From the NCBI GenBank assembly GCA_030345135.1, contig CP128386.1:465129-529128 (forward strand): a stretch of 64,000 bases of DNA, given 5' to 3'. Source of the DNA: Chitinophagaceae bacterium DXS (GTDB lineage Bacteria; Bacteroidota; Bacteroidia; Chitinophagales; Chitinophagaceae). The position numbers and the translations under genes were made by a program. This document shows, one piece after another, positions 26,000-34,995 of the stretch; the first letter of the stretch is position 1; each line of letters opens with the position of its first letter. The notes under the pieces are model-generated. The model ran no database searches, had not been told where the DNA came from, and was given only the letters and a program-made list of their open reading frames with translations.

Positions 26000-27514
26000 A
26001 TGAAAAATCTAATGCTTTGCCTGCTTGCAAATTTTTCAGTAATCCTGTCCTACTCACAAAATAGCCCCGGCATTTTTGATGCAGATACAGATGTTGGTAA
26101 TGTACAAAAACATGGTTCTGTAATGTATGATCCATCATCACAGGAATATACCGTTGAAGGCGCCGGAACAAACATGTGGTTCGGCCATGATGAATTTCAT
26201 TTTGTGTACAAGAAAATGAAAGGCGATTTTATCGTTCGCACTACAGCTGCCTTTATTGGAAAAGGAGTGGAACAGCATAGAAAATGGGGTTGGATGGTGA
26301 GAACTTCGTTGGATTCTTCTTCCACACATATCAATGGAGTTGTTCACGGTGATGGCTTGACGTCGTTGCAATTTCGACGCACAACCGGAGCGAACACAGA
26401 AGAAATAAAGATGCCAATTACCGGAGCCGACGTGGTTCAGCTGGAACGTAAAGGGAAAGTCTATACACTATCTGTTGCAAAAAATGGAGATCTGTTTACA
26501 GAGCAACAACTGTCGGATGTTGATCTTGGAGATGATGTTTATGTGGGAATATTTGTTTGTTCTCATAATCCTGCTGTAATTGAAAAAGCTGTTTTCAGAA
26601 ATGTGCGGATTGTAGTTCCTGCGCCAGATACCCTTGTTCCTTACAAACAATATATAGGAAGTCATCTTGAACTAATGGATGTATCCAACGGGTTTAGTAA
26701 GATCATTTACCAGTCGAAGGGTTCTATCCAGGCTCCCAATTGGATGAACGATGGTAACAGGTTATTGTATAACGCGGATGGCTTACTGTACACATTTGAT
26801 CTGAAGACAACAACGCCAACCTTGCTTAACACAGGTTCTGCCAAACAAAATAATAATGACCATGTAATGTCCTTCGATGGAAAAATGCTGGGCATCAGCA
26901 ATTATGATAAAGAACGTAAAGGTTCAATCGTTTATACTTTACCGGTAACGGGAGGCGAGCCTAAAAGAATCACCGAGACTGCACCATCTTATTTGCACGG
27001 CTGGTCGCCGGATGGGAAATTTCTCATCTTCACCGGGCAGCGCAACAATGAATTTGACATCTATAAAATACCATCCTCCGGAGGAAAAGAAATTCAGTTA
27101 ACCACAGCAAAAGGGTTAGACGACGGCAGTGAGTTTACTCCTGACGGACAGTTCATTTATTTTAATTCAGCACGAACCGGAACAATGCAGATCTGGCGTA
27201 TGAAGCCGGATGGAAGCAACCAGGAACAAATTACCAATGATTCGTTGAACAATTGGTTTCCGCATGTTTCTCCCGATGGAAAGTCGATTGTCTATATAAC
27301 TTTTGGAAAAGATGTGTCTGCATCCGATCATCCTTTTTATAAGCATGTGTACATCCGTATGATGCCGGTAAGTGGCGGTCCTTCGAAGGTGATAGCATAC
27401 CTGTATGGCGGACAGGGAACGATCAATACACCATCATGGTCGCCGGATAGTAAAAAGATCGCCTTCATAAGCAATACTAACCTGTTGTTTCCCATATTTC
27501 CGACAGCTAAGTAA
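26000..27514 (+). CDS. Secreted TolB-like beta-propeller protein
   Basis: A secreted protein of about 504 residues. ATG at 26000 begins a clear signal peptide (MKNLMLCLLANFSVILSYSQ); ATG 25988 or GTG 25964 are alternatives. The N-terminal half (about 25-200) is a concanavalin-like sandwich of DUF1349 type (DFIVRTTAAFIGKG, WGWMVRTSLDSSS). The C-terminal half is a WD40-like/PD40 propeller with repeats such as GWSPDGKFLIFTGQ, FTPDGQFIYFNSARTG, VSPDGKSIVYITFG and WSPDSKKIAFIS. It resembles TolB and the propellers of prolyl oligopeptidases but lacks a peptidase domain. Probably binds a glycan or protein in the periplasm; no reaction is predicted. Confidence 0.82.
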   Translation: MKNLMLCLLANFSVILSYSQNSPGIFDADTDVGNVQKHGSVMYDPSSQEYTVEGAGTNMWFGHDEFHFVYKKMKGDFIVRTTAAFIGKGVEQHRKWGWMVRTSLDSSSTHINGVVHGDGLTSLQFRRTTGANTEEIKMPITGADVVQLERKGKVYTLSVAKNGDLFTEQQLSDVDLGDDVYVGIFVCSHNPAVIEKAVFRNVRIVVPAPDTLVPYKQYIGSHLELMDVSNGFSKIIYQSKGSIQAPNWMNDGNRLLYNADGLLYTFDLKTTTPTLLNTGSAKQNNNDHVMSFDGKMLGISNYDKERKGSIVYTLPVTGGEPKRITETAPSYLHGWSPDGKFLIFTGQRNNEFDIYKIPSSGGKEIQLTTAKGLDDGSEFTPDGQFIYFNSARTGTMQIWRMKPDGSNQEQITNDSLNNWFPHVSPDGKSIVYITFGKDVSASDHPFYKHVYIRMMPVSGGPSKVIAYLYGGQGTINTPSWSPDSKKIAFISNTNLLFPIFPTAK

Positions 27515-27537
27515 TTTTTTTTCAGGGCCTCAAAAAC

Positions 27538-27567
27538 AAAAAGCCAGCTACCCTGCTGGCTTTTTAT
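27538..27567. terminator. Bidirectional intrinsic terminator
   Basis: AAAAAGCCAGC (27538-27548) pairs with GCTGGCTTTTT (27555-27565) between the convergent propeller and nuclease genes. Confidence 0.9.
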
Positions 27568-27585
27568 AATAGGTTGAGATGGACA

Positions 27586-28368
27586 TTAGAATAAGCTGTT
27601 TAATACTTCAGCTAAGCGAATACCAGCCTGGCTAAGTCTTTCTTCTGTTGTAGGTGTATACTTCTCGAAATACTGATAAGAAACAGTCGTGCTTTTGGTT
27701 GCATCTGCATAAATTTCACGACTTACTGTATATGACTCATACACCCAGTCTGCTATAGTGGTCTTTTTCCACGCTTTTCTTTGTTCTTTGGTAATTGCTT
27801 TATTGCATTGATTGGCCAGTTCTTTATAAGACAGGTTGGTGTTCTCTATAATGGAACCATCCCACACGCTGTGCAAATTGCTTTCTTTACCACGAACCAT
27901 CATTTTGATCTTATTGCCACCAAGGTCTTCGCCTCTTCCTGCATGCAAGGGCTGATGAATATCGCCAACAAGGTGTACGATATATCTTAGCGCGAAAAGT
28001 TTTTGTTCTCTTGTCGCTGAAGGATTTTTAAAATCAGCGATCATCTTGTTCAGGACGGTATATTCATTCACTGAATCTTTCTGAGAAACATACCTGATAA
28101 ATCCATCATGATCTAAACCATCCGGCGGGTTGATGTAATGCCACGGACCTGTTTGAGCATATTCTTTATCATAACGCATGTCGTCCGGTGTAGCACTTAT
28201 AGAAGCTAATGACTGATTGTTGAGTAATTCATTAATGCCGCGAATGGTGCGTTTGCAAAGATGCATGCGGGCTATTTCTGCAACGGTTTTGTGTCCAACC
28301 ACGCCCCATGCAAATAGGAAATGGGGCAGCGTAAAAAAAATTAGTATCAGTGGTATTTTTCTTTTCAT
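27586..28368 (-). CDS. Secreted S1/P1-type nuclease
   Basis: A 260-residue zinc-dependent single-strand nuclease. The ATG at 28368 gives a signal peptide ending LFA, so the mature protein begins with Trp (WGVVGHKTVAEIA), as S1/P1 nucleases require because the N-terminal Trp ligates zinc. Other zinc ligands are visible: DDMR, HYINPP, the HLVGDIHQPLHAG block and SVWDGSII. The spacing and length match bacterial S1/P1 homologues (about 260). It probably degrades extracellular RNA and single-stranded DNA for nucleotide scavenging. Upstream a methionine at 28386 would hide the mature Trp less neatly. Monocistronic. Confidence 0.93.
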   Translation of the reverse strand: MKRKIPLILIFFTLPHFLFAWGVVGHKTVAEIARMHLCKRTIRGINELLNNQSLASISATPDDMRYDKEYAQTGPWHYINPPDGLDHDGFIRYVSQKDSVNEYTVLNKMIADFKNPSATREQKLFALRYIVHLVGDIHQPLHAGRGEDLGGNKIKMMVRGKESNLHSVWDGSIIENTNLSYKELANQCNKAITKEQRKAWKKTTIADWVYESYTVSREIYADATKSTTVSYQYFEKYTPTTEERLSQAGIRLAEVLNSLF

Positions 28369-28551
28369 GATGCAAAAGAACAACAAAAAAAGTGATTGAA
28401 CGCTACCGCTAAACCCGTCTCAATCGCACCCGATCTGCAAGCGTTGGCAATCAGGGAACATGAGGGATGTTATTTAATTGTAAACTGAGCCTATTGATGG
28501 ACGATAAATCAAAATAGAAAATGATCACGGTAAGCCATAATGTATAATTGT

Positions 28552-28682
28552 TACACAGAGCTTCACAGAGGAGGCACTGAGTTGCACAGAGACCTAACCA
28601 TCTAATCTTCGCTCCAATCAACGTATAACGTAAAACTTATTACTTTACCACTCATTGTCAATTCTCAATTCTCCATTTTCAA
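28552..28682 (-). repeat. CACAGAG repeats and post-stop heptads
   Basis: TTACACAGAG CTTCACAGAG GAGGCACTGAG TTGCACAGAG (10-11-nt period) at 28552-28592, then at 28650-28682 the sequence TTGTCAATTCTCAATTCTCC. On the minus strand the latter is a GAAAATG GAGAATT GAGAATT GACAATG array that starts right at the stop codon of the FadN-like gene. The rest of the 296-base gap 28387-28682 shows no gene. Confidence 0.65.
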
Positions 28683-31061
28683 TTAATTCCTCACCGGTTT
28701 TCCCGTCTTTAACACTCCCTGTATTCTTTCCAGTGATTTTCTTTCACCTGCGAGACTTAAGAACGCTTCTCTTTCCAGGTCGAGCAAATATTGTTCGCTT
28801 ACCAGGCTTTGATCGCTCAGATCACCACCGCACATAACGTAAGCGAGTTTGCGTGCAACAAAGGCGTCATGCTCGGTTGCATAATTTGCACGCCACATAC
28901 CATTGATGCCTGCATATAGAGCACCCAGTGCAGAGCGTCCCAGGACTTTGATATCTTTTCTTTGAACTGGTGTTGTATAACCACTTTCATGCAACTCAAG
29001 TACACTCCGTTTTGCTTCGGCGATACGACGGTTTTGATTAATCACAACCTCATCCAGGCCTTTTCGCAAAATGCCCATCTGGTATGCTTCAGCGGCAGAG
29101 GTTGCAACCCTGGCAGTCGCTATAGTAAGGAACCTGTTTTTTAATGTAATGGTTTCCGGCTCATCTTCGTGCATTTCGTCGGCAGCACGAAGCACAAACT
29201 CTTTTGTTCCGCCGCCGCCAGGAATCAAGCCAACACCCAGTTCCACCAGTCCAATATATGTCTCCGCAGCTGCACAAACTTTGTCTGCATGCAGGTTCAT
29301 TTCACAGCCGCCGCCTAATGAAAGTCCGTGTGGTGCAATGACAACCGGAATACCGGAATAACGCACGCGCATCATCGTATTTTGGAACAGGCGAATGGCC
29401 ATATCCAGCTCATCATATTCCTGTTCAACGGCAAACATGAAGATCATTCCCACATTAGCTCCTGCACTGAAATTGGCGCCGTCATTTGCGATGACCAATC
29501 CTTTAAACTTCTCTTCAGCAATTCCGATGCTTTTATTAACAGCCTCGAGAACTTCACTTCCGATGGTATTCATTTTTGTGTTCCATTGCAGCGCAACAAC
29601 ATCGTCGCCAATATCGTAAAGGGCTGCATTGCTGTTCTTCCAAACAATCTTATCGGAGTAATTATCCAGGATAATAAAAGCCTCCGTTCCCGGAATATTT
29701 TTATAGCTGTGAGAAGCTATATCGTAGTATAACTTTTTCCCGTTTTCTGTTTTATAGAAAGAAGTAAATCCTTTTGCGAGCATTTCATCTACCCATGGAG
29801 CAACTGTATAGCCCGCGGCTTTCATTGCTTCAGTCGTCTTTTGAACACCTAGAACATCCCAGCTTTCAAAGGCGCCGATCTCCCAGCCAAAACCCGCCAT
29901 CATTGCGTCGTCCACGCGATACAGATCATCACTTATTTCAGGAATGCGATGAGATATGTAAGAAAATAGTGCGTAATGAAAATGGCGATAGAATTCTCCG
30001 GCCTTGTCCTTACCGGCAATGAGTGCTTTTAATCTTGTCTTGAGATCATCAATTGGCTTAGCGGTTTCAAGTGTTGCAAATTTCGGTTTGCTGCGTGCTA
30101 TATAATTGGATGAAACCAGATCTAGCACCAATATCTCTTTTTCACCTTTCGTGTTGGTTGTTTTCTTAAAAAAGCCCTGGCCTGTTTTGTCGCCCAGCCA
30201 CTTGTTGCTGACCATTGTTTCCAGCCATGCCGGTATATTAAAAATGGCAGATGCTTCATCTTGCGGACAATTTTTCGCAACGCCTTTTGCAACATTTACC
30301 AATGTGTCAATGCCAACAACATCAGCAGTTCTGAAAGTAGCTGATTTCGGACGGCCAATTACAGGTCCGGTAAGTGCATCCACTTCATCAATAGTCAGAC
30401 CGAGTTTTTCCATACTGTTGAAGATGCTCATGATACCAAACACGCCGATCCTGTTAGCAATAAAAGCGGGCGTGTCTTTAGCAAGCACGGTGGTTTTACC
30501 AAGAAAAACATCGCCATAATTCATCAGAAAGTCAACAACTTCTTTATCGGTATCTTTTGTAGGAATAATTTCCAGTAGACGCAGGTAGCGCGGCGGATTA
30601 AAAAAGTGTGTGCCGCAGAAATGTTTTTTAAAATCATCGCTTCTTCCTTCACTCAGCATGTTGATTGGTATGCCTGATGTGTTGGATGTTATAAGCGTGC
30701 CGGGCTTTCTGTATTGCTCAACCTTCTCGTATACCTGTTGTTTAATGTCCAATCGCTCCACTACTACTTCAATTACCCAATCATAGCTGGCAATGTCTTT
30801 CATGTTATCATCAAAATTGCCTGTGGTTATTCTCTTGATAACGGACTTATCATAAACCGGCGAAGGATTGCTTTTTAATGTTGCCTGTAATGCATCGTTT
30901 ACAATTTTGTTTTTTGCTATTGCGGGCGCATCAGCCGGAAGATCTTTTGGTACTATATCCAACAATAAAACCTGTACACCAATACCTGCAAAATGGCATG
31001 CAATGCGAGAGCCCATAACACCACTTCCTAAAACTGCAACTTTTTTAATGATACGATTCAT
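28683..31061 (-). CDS. 3-hydroxyacyl-CoA dehydrogenase/enoyl-CoA hydratase (FadN-like)
   Basis: A bifunctional beta-oxidation enzyme of 792 residues. The dehydrogenase half is N-terminal: NAD-binding VAVLGSGVMGSRIA (residues 8-21), catalytic region SNTSGIPINML and GTHFFNPPRYLRLLEII, then the C-terminal dehydrogenase domains (GNRIGVFGIM variant: ANRIGVF, KTGQGFF). The hydratase half is C-terminal: NFSAGANVGM, LSLGGGCEM and ELGVGLIPGGGGTKEF, with both catalytic Glu positions present. This order is that of Bacillus FadN, not E. coli FadB where the hydratase comes first. The usual thiolase and acyl-CoA dehydrogenase partners are absent nearby. A palindrome and -7-like box lie upstream. Confidence 0.93.
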   Translation of the reverse strand: MNRIIKKVAVLGSGVMGSRIACHFAGIGVQVLLLDIVPKDLPADAPAIAKNKIVNDALQATLKSNPSPVYDKSVIKRITTGNFDDNMKDIASYDWVIEVVVERLDIKQQVYEKVEQYRKPGTLITSNTSGIPINMLSEGRSDDFKKHFCGTHFFNPPRYLRLLEIIPTKDTDKEVVDFLMNYGDVFLGKTTVLAKDTPAFIANRIGVFGIMSIFNSMEKLGLTIDEVDALTGPVIGRPKSATFRTADVVGIDTLVNVAKGVAKNCPQDEASAIFNIPAWLETMVSNKWLGDKTGQGFFKKTTNTKGEKEILVLDLVSSNYIARSKPKFATLETAKPIDDLKTRLKALIAGKDKAGEFYRHFHYALFSYISHRIPEISDDLYRVDDAMMAGFGWEIGAFESWDVLGVQKTTEAMKAAGYTVAPWVDEMLAKGFTSFYKTENGKKLYYDIASHSYKNIPGTEAFIILDNYSDKIVWKNSNAALYDIGDDVVALQWNTKMNTIGSEVLEAVNKSIGIAEEKFKGLVIANDGANFSAGANVGMIFMFAVEQEYDELDMAIRLFQNTMMRVRYSGIPVVIAPHGLSLGGGCEMNLHADKVCAAAETYIGLVELGVGLIPGGGGTKEFVLRAADEMHEDEPETITLKNRFLTIATARVATSAAEAYQMGILRKGLDEVVINQNRRIAEAKRSVLELHESGYTTPVQRKDIKVLGRSALGALYAGINGMWRANYATEHDAFVARKLAYVMCGGDLSDQSLVSEQYLLDLEREAFLSLAGERKSLERIQGVLKTGKPVRN

Positions 31062-31073
31062 ATGGTTAACATT

Positions 31074-31111
31074 TACAGTGCGGCAAATATAAATAGTTAG
31101 TTATGCAACTA
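31074..31111 (-). promoter_or_regulatory. Promoter and palindromic operator of FadN-like gene
   Basis: On the minus strand TATATTTG (31085-31092) matches the -7 consensus. Directly upstream the palindrome TAGTTATGCAACTA (31098-31111; arms TAGTT/AACTA) overlaps the -33 region, with a further half-site TAGTT at 31094. It has the form of a TetR- or MarR-type operator; which regulator binds is unknown. Confidence 0.5.
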
Positions 31112-31159
31112 TCTGTAACCGAAGATAATGTTTTTTGTAATATTTTGTGAGGAATGACA

Positions 31160-31238
31160 GTTACCAGGTAACAGGTTTCAGGTATCAGGCCGGGTTGCCG
31201 AAAGTAATGATATAAATAAAAACAAAATTAGCAACCCG
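31160..31238. repeat. Heptad repeat and inverted repeat, divergent gap
   Basis: TACCAGG TAACAGG TTTCAGG TATCAGG (7-nt units, from 31162) is followed by CGGGTTGC (31191-31198), 32 bases, and GCAACCCG (31231-31238). Unlike the other arrays it lies between divergent genes rather than after a stop codon. Nothing else is visible in this 303-base gap. Confidence 0.5.
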
Positions 31239-31364
31239 AAAAATATCTTAGCACTGAACGGAGCGATTGCTTCAGGCAATGGAAGGTGTTGGTTAAATAG
31301 TTTTTTAGACGTGAGCATATAAGGCAAATGATGTTGTTGAGATAAAAGTTAATTGAAAGTTATT

Positions 31365-32675
31365 ATGAAGAGACAAGACGCACTGGCAATTTTTGAGGCG
31401 GCGATAAACGCAGTGCAGCCCGCTGTATTAATGCCTTCGGTACTTAAGGTTGTTGATGGTGTATTACAGGTGGAAGAAAAAACTTACAGCGTTGATCGTA
31501 AGAGAATATTCCTGCTTTCTGTAGGAAAAGCGGCCGCAGCTATGGCTGTAGCAGCGGAGAATATTTTAGGGAGTTTTATTGCAGGTGGACTTGTCGTAAC
31601 CAAATATGATCATGCTTTGCCTCTGAAACATTGCCGCATCATTGAAGCCGGACATCCGGTACCTGATGAAAAAAGCAAAGAAGCAGCGGATGAAGTAAAA
31701 TTATTTTTAAGGAAACTTACGGATCATGATTTGCTGATTGTTTGCATAAGCGGTGGCGCGTCAGCTTTGCTGGCAGATGTAGAGGATGGAATCTCATTAG
31801 AGGATCTGCAACATACTTCAAAACTATTATTGAAATCCGGCGCGAGTATCCACGAATTAAATGTTGTCCGAAAAAATATTTCAACGTTAAAAGGTGGCGG
31901 ACTGGTATTGGCTGCTAACGGGGCCGGCATTGTGTCGCTGATTATAAGTGATGTAGCAGGAGATGACCTGAGTAGCATTGCAAGCGGACTGACTGTGCAG
32001 GATAGCTCAACGCCGGAACAGGCTCTTGAAATCCTTCAGCAGTACCGCATCTTAAACAAAGTTCCGGAGTCCGTAAGAAAATGCCTTGATCTCCATAAAG
32101 GAATTTCATCCAAAAGGAGCAATTCGCCTGAAAGATTTAATAAAGTTCTCAACAAGATAATCGGGAGCAATAGTATTGCGTTGCATGCTGCTGCGGCCAG
32201 GGCCTCATCTCTGGGGTATGATGTTGAAATTGTGGATGAAGATCTTAAAGGTGAAGCGTCCGACAGGGCTAAAGAGTTTGTTGATAAGCTTCAATCTGGT
32301 TCCACAAAAAATACATGTTACCTGATGGGAGGGGAGACGACCGTCACTATTTCTGGCAGCGGAAAGGGCGGCCGCAATCAGCACTTTGCACTTGCTGCAC
32401 TATCGGCTTTGCAGAAAAAAAATACGTCTTTAAAAGATTGTCCGGTGATCCTGTCAGGCGGAACAGATGGAACTGATGGACCAACGGATGCAGCCGGCGC
32501 CGTTATAGATAAGGATGTTTTGCAAAAAGCAAATGAACTTAAATTGGATGTTCAGCATTTCCTTGATGATAATGACGCCTGGCACTTTTTCAAACAAACC
32601 GGTGGCCTGGTAATTACGGGGCCAACCCAGACAAATGTGATGGATGTTGTAGTCGGGGGAAGGAGTGAGGAGTGA
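31365..32675 (+). CDS. Glycerate 2-kinase (DUF4147/MOFRL family)
   Basis: A 436-residue glycerate 2-kinase of the GLYCTK/TtuD group, which phosphorylates D-glycerate to 2-phosphoglycerate with ATP. The N-terminal DUF4147 domain shows FLLSVGKAAAAMA, EAGHPVPDEKS, CISGGASALLAD and ELNVVRKNISTLKGG. The C-terminal MOFRL domain shows LMGGETTVTISGSGKGGRNQ, SGGTDGTDGPTDAAGA and TGPTQTNVMDV. ATG at 31365 is chosen over TTG at 31353. The length matches the family (420-450). It probably feeds glyoxylate- or serine-derived glycerate into glycolysis; no related gene adjoins it. Cytoplasmic. Confidence 0.93.
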   Translation: MKRQDALAIFEAAINAVQPAVLMPSVLKVVDGVLQVEEKTYSVDRKRIFLLSVGKAAAAMAVAAENILGSFIAGGLVVTKYDHALPLKHCRIIEAGHPVPDEKSKEAADEVKLFLRKLTDHDLLIVCISGGASALLADVEDGISLEDLQHTSKLLLKSGASIHELNVVRKNISTLKGGGLVLAANGAGIVSLIISDVAGDDLSSIASGLTVQDSSTPEQALEILQQYRILNKVPESVRKCLDLHKGISSKRSNSPERFNKVLNKIIGSNSIALHAAAARASSLGYDVEIVDEDLKGEASDRAKEFVDKLQSGSTKNTCYLMGGETTVTISGSGKGGRNQHFALAALSALQKKNTSLKDCPVILSGGTDGTDGPTDAAGAVIDKDVLQKANELKLDVQHFLDDNDAWHFFKQTGGLVITGPTQTNVMDVVVGGRSEE

Positions 32676-32687
32676 GGAAAAATATAT

Positions 32688-32732
32688 AAGGTATCAGGTT
32701 TCAGGTATCAGGTATCAGTGTCAGGTGACGGC
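32688..32732 (+). repeat. GGTATCA heptad repeats after stop codon
   Basis: Twelve bases after the glycerate kinase stop: GGTATCA GGTTTCA GGTATCA GGTATCA GTGTCA GGTGACG. It is the same unit as at 36757 and, on the minus strand, at 46095. Confidence 0.7.
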
Positions 32733-32870
32733 ATAAAAATGGGGTTTCGGAACTTGTACTTTGTCAAAGGGCAAATGCCGCGAATTCGGGTCAGGCATCG
32801 TCTAATCTCAAATCTGAAATTTCAAATTTCAAATCATAATTTCCTTAATTTGCCCTTCTAATTGTTTACA

Positions 32871-33374
32871 ATGAGTGAGAAAAAATATGTTTTGACGGCT
32901 GAGGAGATTAAATATAAACTGCAAAGAATTGCTTTGGAGATTGCAGAAGCTATTGCTGGAGATGAAGCACCTGTTGTGCTGCTGGGCGTGTTAAGCAGTG
33001 GTACTGTAATCGCTCAGAAAATAGCATCAGCATTAAAAAATTATATCCCCAACCAGGTGGAGGTAGTCACAATTACACTTGATAAAAATCATCCGGCAGA
33101 AGTGACCATTGACGGGAATGTCGATTTTAATGATAAAAATATTGTTATTGTTGACGATGTGTCCAATAGGGGAAAAACGCTTTTATATGCAATGAAGCCG
33201 TTGCTGAACTATCATCCCAAACGCATCCAAACGATGGTATTGGTAGAACGCATGCACAAATTGTTTCCTGTCAAGCCCGATTATGTGGGCCTGTCCCTGG
33301 CTACAACCTCCCAGGATTTCATCCAGGTAGAAACAGTCGGCGACGAAGTAACCGGAGCGTACATTCAGATGTGA
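32871..33374 (+). CDS. PyrR-like phosphoribosyltransferase
   Basis: A 167-residue type I phosphoribosyltransferase. The PRPP loop IVIVDDVSNRGKTLLYAM (about residues 92-109) has the two acidic residues and small residue pattern of the family, and LLGVLSSGTVIAQKIA provides the PPi loop. Size and layout resemble PyrR, which is both a pyr-operon regulator and a uracil phosphoribosyltransferase; in Bacteroidota such proteins are often annotated only as phosphoribosyltransferase. The ATG at 32871 is preferred over 32862 because MSEKKYVL begins the conserved domain. It is monocistronic, with no pyr genes next to it, so its substrate (uracil or another base) is not settled. Confidence 0.88.
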   Translation: MSEKKYVLTAEEIKYKLQRIALEIAEAIAGDEAPVVLLGVLSSGTVIAQKIASALKNYIPNQVEVVTITLDKNHPAEVTIDGNVDFNDKNIVIVDDVSNRGKTLLYAMKPLLNYHPKRIQTMVLVERMHKLFPVKPDYVGLSLATTSQDFIQVETVGDEVTGAYIQM

Positions 33375-33375
33375 T

Positions 33376-33848
33376 AAGATGTACGGTGGTAGATGTATGG
33401 TGTTAGATGTACGATGTACGATGTAGGCGCAATGTGGGGTAAGTACGATTTACGAAGTACTTGATTGTAAAACCCAGTCCTGCGTGCAATCCTCTTTCTG
33501 CAGTAGAGGATACATTTCTCTACTCGCCGCGGTCATCTTTCTTTCACTCTTACCCTCTTGAAATCTTACCCGTCTTACGGGTCTTACGGTCTTACATGTC
33601 TTACATGTCTTCCCGTCTTACGGTCTTACTATCCGGTGTTAGACGATGTAGGCGCAATGTGGGGGAAGTACGATTTACGAAGTACGAAGTACCTGAATGT
33701 AAAACCCAACCTTGTATGCGGTTCTTTTTTTCAGAAGAGGATGCATTTCTCTACTCGCCGCGGTCATCTTTCTTTCACTCTTACCCTCTTGAAATCTTAC
33801 ACGTCTTACGGGTCTTACATGTCTTACGATCTTACTATTTTACTCTCT
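33376..33848. repeat. Post-stop repeats and about 200-bp direct duplication
   Basis: This 475-base gap between convergent genes starts with GATGTAC-type heptads (33378-33420) directly after the phosphoribosyltransferase stop and ends with GTCTTAC-type octamers that are sense for the leftward gene. In between, two imperfect direct copies lie at about 33399-33634 and 33635-33840. Each contains GATGTAGGCGCAATGTGGG, ACGATTTACGAAGTAC and CTCGCCGCGGTCATCTTTCT, and ends in a GTCTTAC array. The frames through it (33461-33853) only repeat the duplicated DNA and do not look like a gene. Confidence 0.8.
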
Positions 33849-33849
33849 T

Positions 33850-34851
33850 CTAAAAAGTGAGCCAGTTCCACTTCACTTTTCCCTGTGAAAACTCAATAGA
33901 TGGCGCCGGGAATTTTAAACAGTTAAGAATAGAAAAGGTTGTTTTTAAGAGTTTGCTTTTTGTTTTGATTTTGGTAAAATCAACATCCGGCGCTATATAA
34001 AATTGCCGGTAACGCGGCATGTCTTGCTCATGGTTGATAACATGCCCATTTGAAGGATCGGTCCATGAATTGTAATATGCGCCAAACATATTGTTTGCTC
34101 CATAGCCTACAGCAACATTCAACCATTTAGGCAGATTGCTGTGTTTAAAAAAAGATTTCAGGTTGGCGCTCAACCAGTAAGTTTGACTGTTATAATCTTT
34201 TAGCATGCGTTCGCGCGTTGTACTGCCGAAAATATCGTCCGCTCTGTCATTCAGCTCCTGGCTACCGTAATCGATCTTGTGAAACGAAAATTTATAAGAA
34301 ATGCGTTGTTCGCCCCAAACAAGTTGTTGTCCAACAAACAAAGCAGCGCCGGCGGTGTTTGCTACATAGTCGCCCCAGCTAAATCCCCAGTTTGCAGAAA
34401 AGCCATCCATCACTTCCACTATTGTCTGGTAGGCCATACCGCTCGCCGCACCAATCCACGTACTCTGTCTTTGACTTAACCCGGCCCATCTCCATGATTC
34501 AGCACTTAACCGGCTCAGCGTGTAGCAGGTGTAGGAATGGCCGAATTTATCAACCTGCAACCATTCGCCATTGTCGTTAAAAAAATGAAAATCCGATTGC
34601 GGATAGGAACTGTACCATGTATTATAAAGACTGATGCCGGTACCAACCAGCACAGCTGCATCAATGGCAGCTACAGTGTATACTCTTTTTTTATTAAGCC
34701 CGGAAGATGGCTTTTGTGCAAAAGTTGAATCGGGCAGAAAATTTGTTATTAATGTATCCTGTTGCGGAATTGAACTTAAAATGGCTAATGAATCCTGACT
34801 TAGCGCTTGGTGAAAAGGCCATAAAAGTAAAAGCCAAAATATCTTCTTCAT
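33850..34851 (-). CDS. DUF2279 family envelope protein
   Basis: A 333-residue secreted protein with signal peptide MKKIFWLLLLWPFHQALSQ. After a linker, residues about 55-190 form the DUF2279 (YfiM-like) region: DKFGHSYTCYTLSRLSAESW, IGAASGMAYQTIVEVMDGFS and SWGDYVANTAGAALFVGQQL, hydrophobic helices with a conserved Asp/His/Gly pattern. The C-terminal part has GVGYGANNMFG and strand-like segments, suggesting a membrane-associated or barrel end. No enzymatic function is known for DUF2279. It is convergent with the phosphoribosyltransferase and divergent from the phosphohexomutase gene, so it is monocistronic. Confidence 0.83.
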   Translation of the reverse strand: MKKIFWLLLLWPFHQALSQDSLAILSSIPQQDTLITNFLPDSTFAQKPSSGLNKKRVYTVAAIDAAVLVGTGISLYNTWYSSYPQSDFHFFNDNGEWLQVDKFGHSYTCYTLSRLSAESWRWAGLSQRQSTWIGAASGMAYQTIVEVMDGFSANWGFSWGDYVANTAGAALFVGQQLVWGEQRISYKFSFHKIDYGSQELNDRADDIFGSTTRERMLKDYNSQTYWLSANLKSFFKHSNLPKWLNVAVGYGANNMFGAYYNSWTDPSNGHVINHEQDMPRYRQFYIAPDVDFTKIKTKSKLLKTTFSILNCLKFPAPSIEFSQGKVKWNWLTF

Positions 34852-34995
34852 CAGCGCAAACGTACGTATTAAATTAATAACAGATGAATTGCGCTAAAAA
34901 ACAGGTATTATTAAATAGCAATAAAAATTTAATTAATAGGTACACATTTAGTAAATATGCTTAAAATTGTTCTTCAATCTTAAAACGGTAAAAAT

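Noticed and set aside
33461-33853. Two overlapping plus-strand frames with repeated peptide segments
   Set aside because: The peptides merely translate the duplicated repeat DNA, contain no domain, and overlap the 3' end of a real gene.
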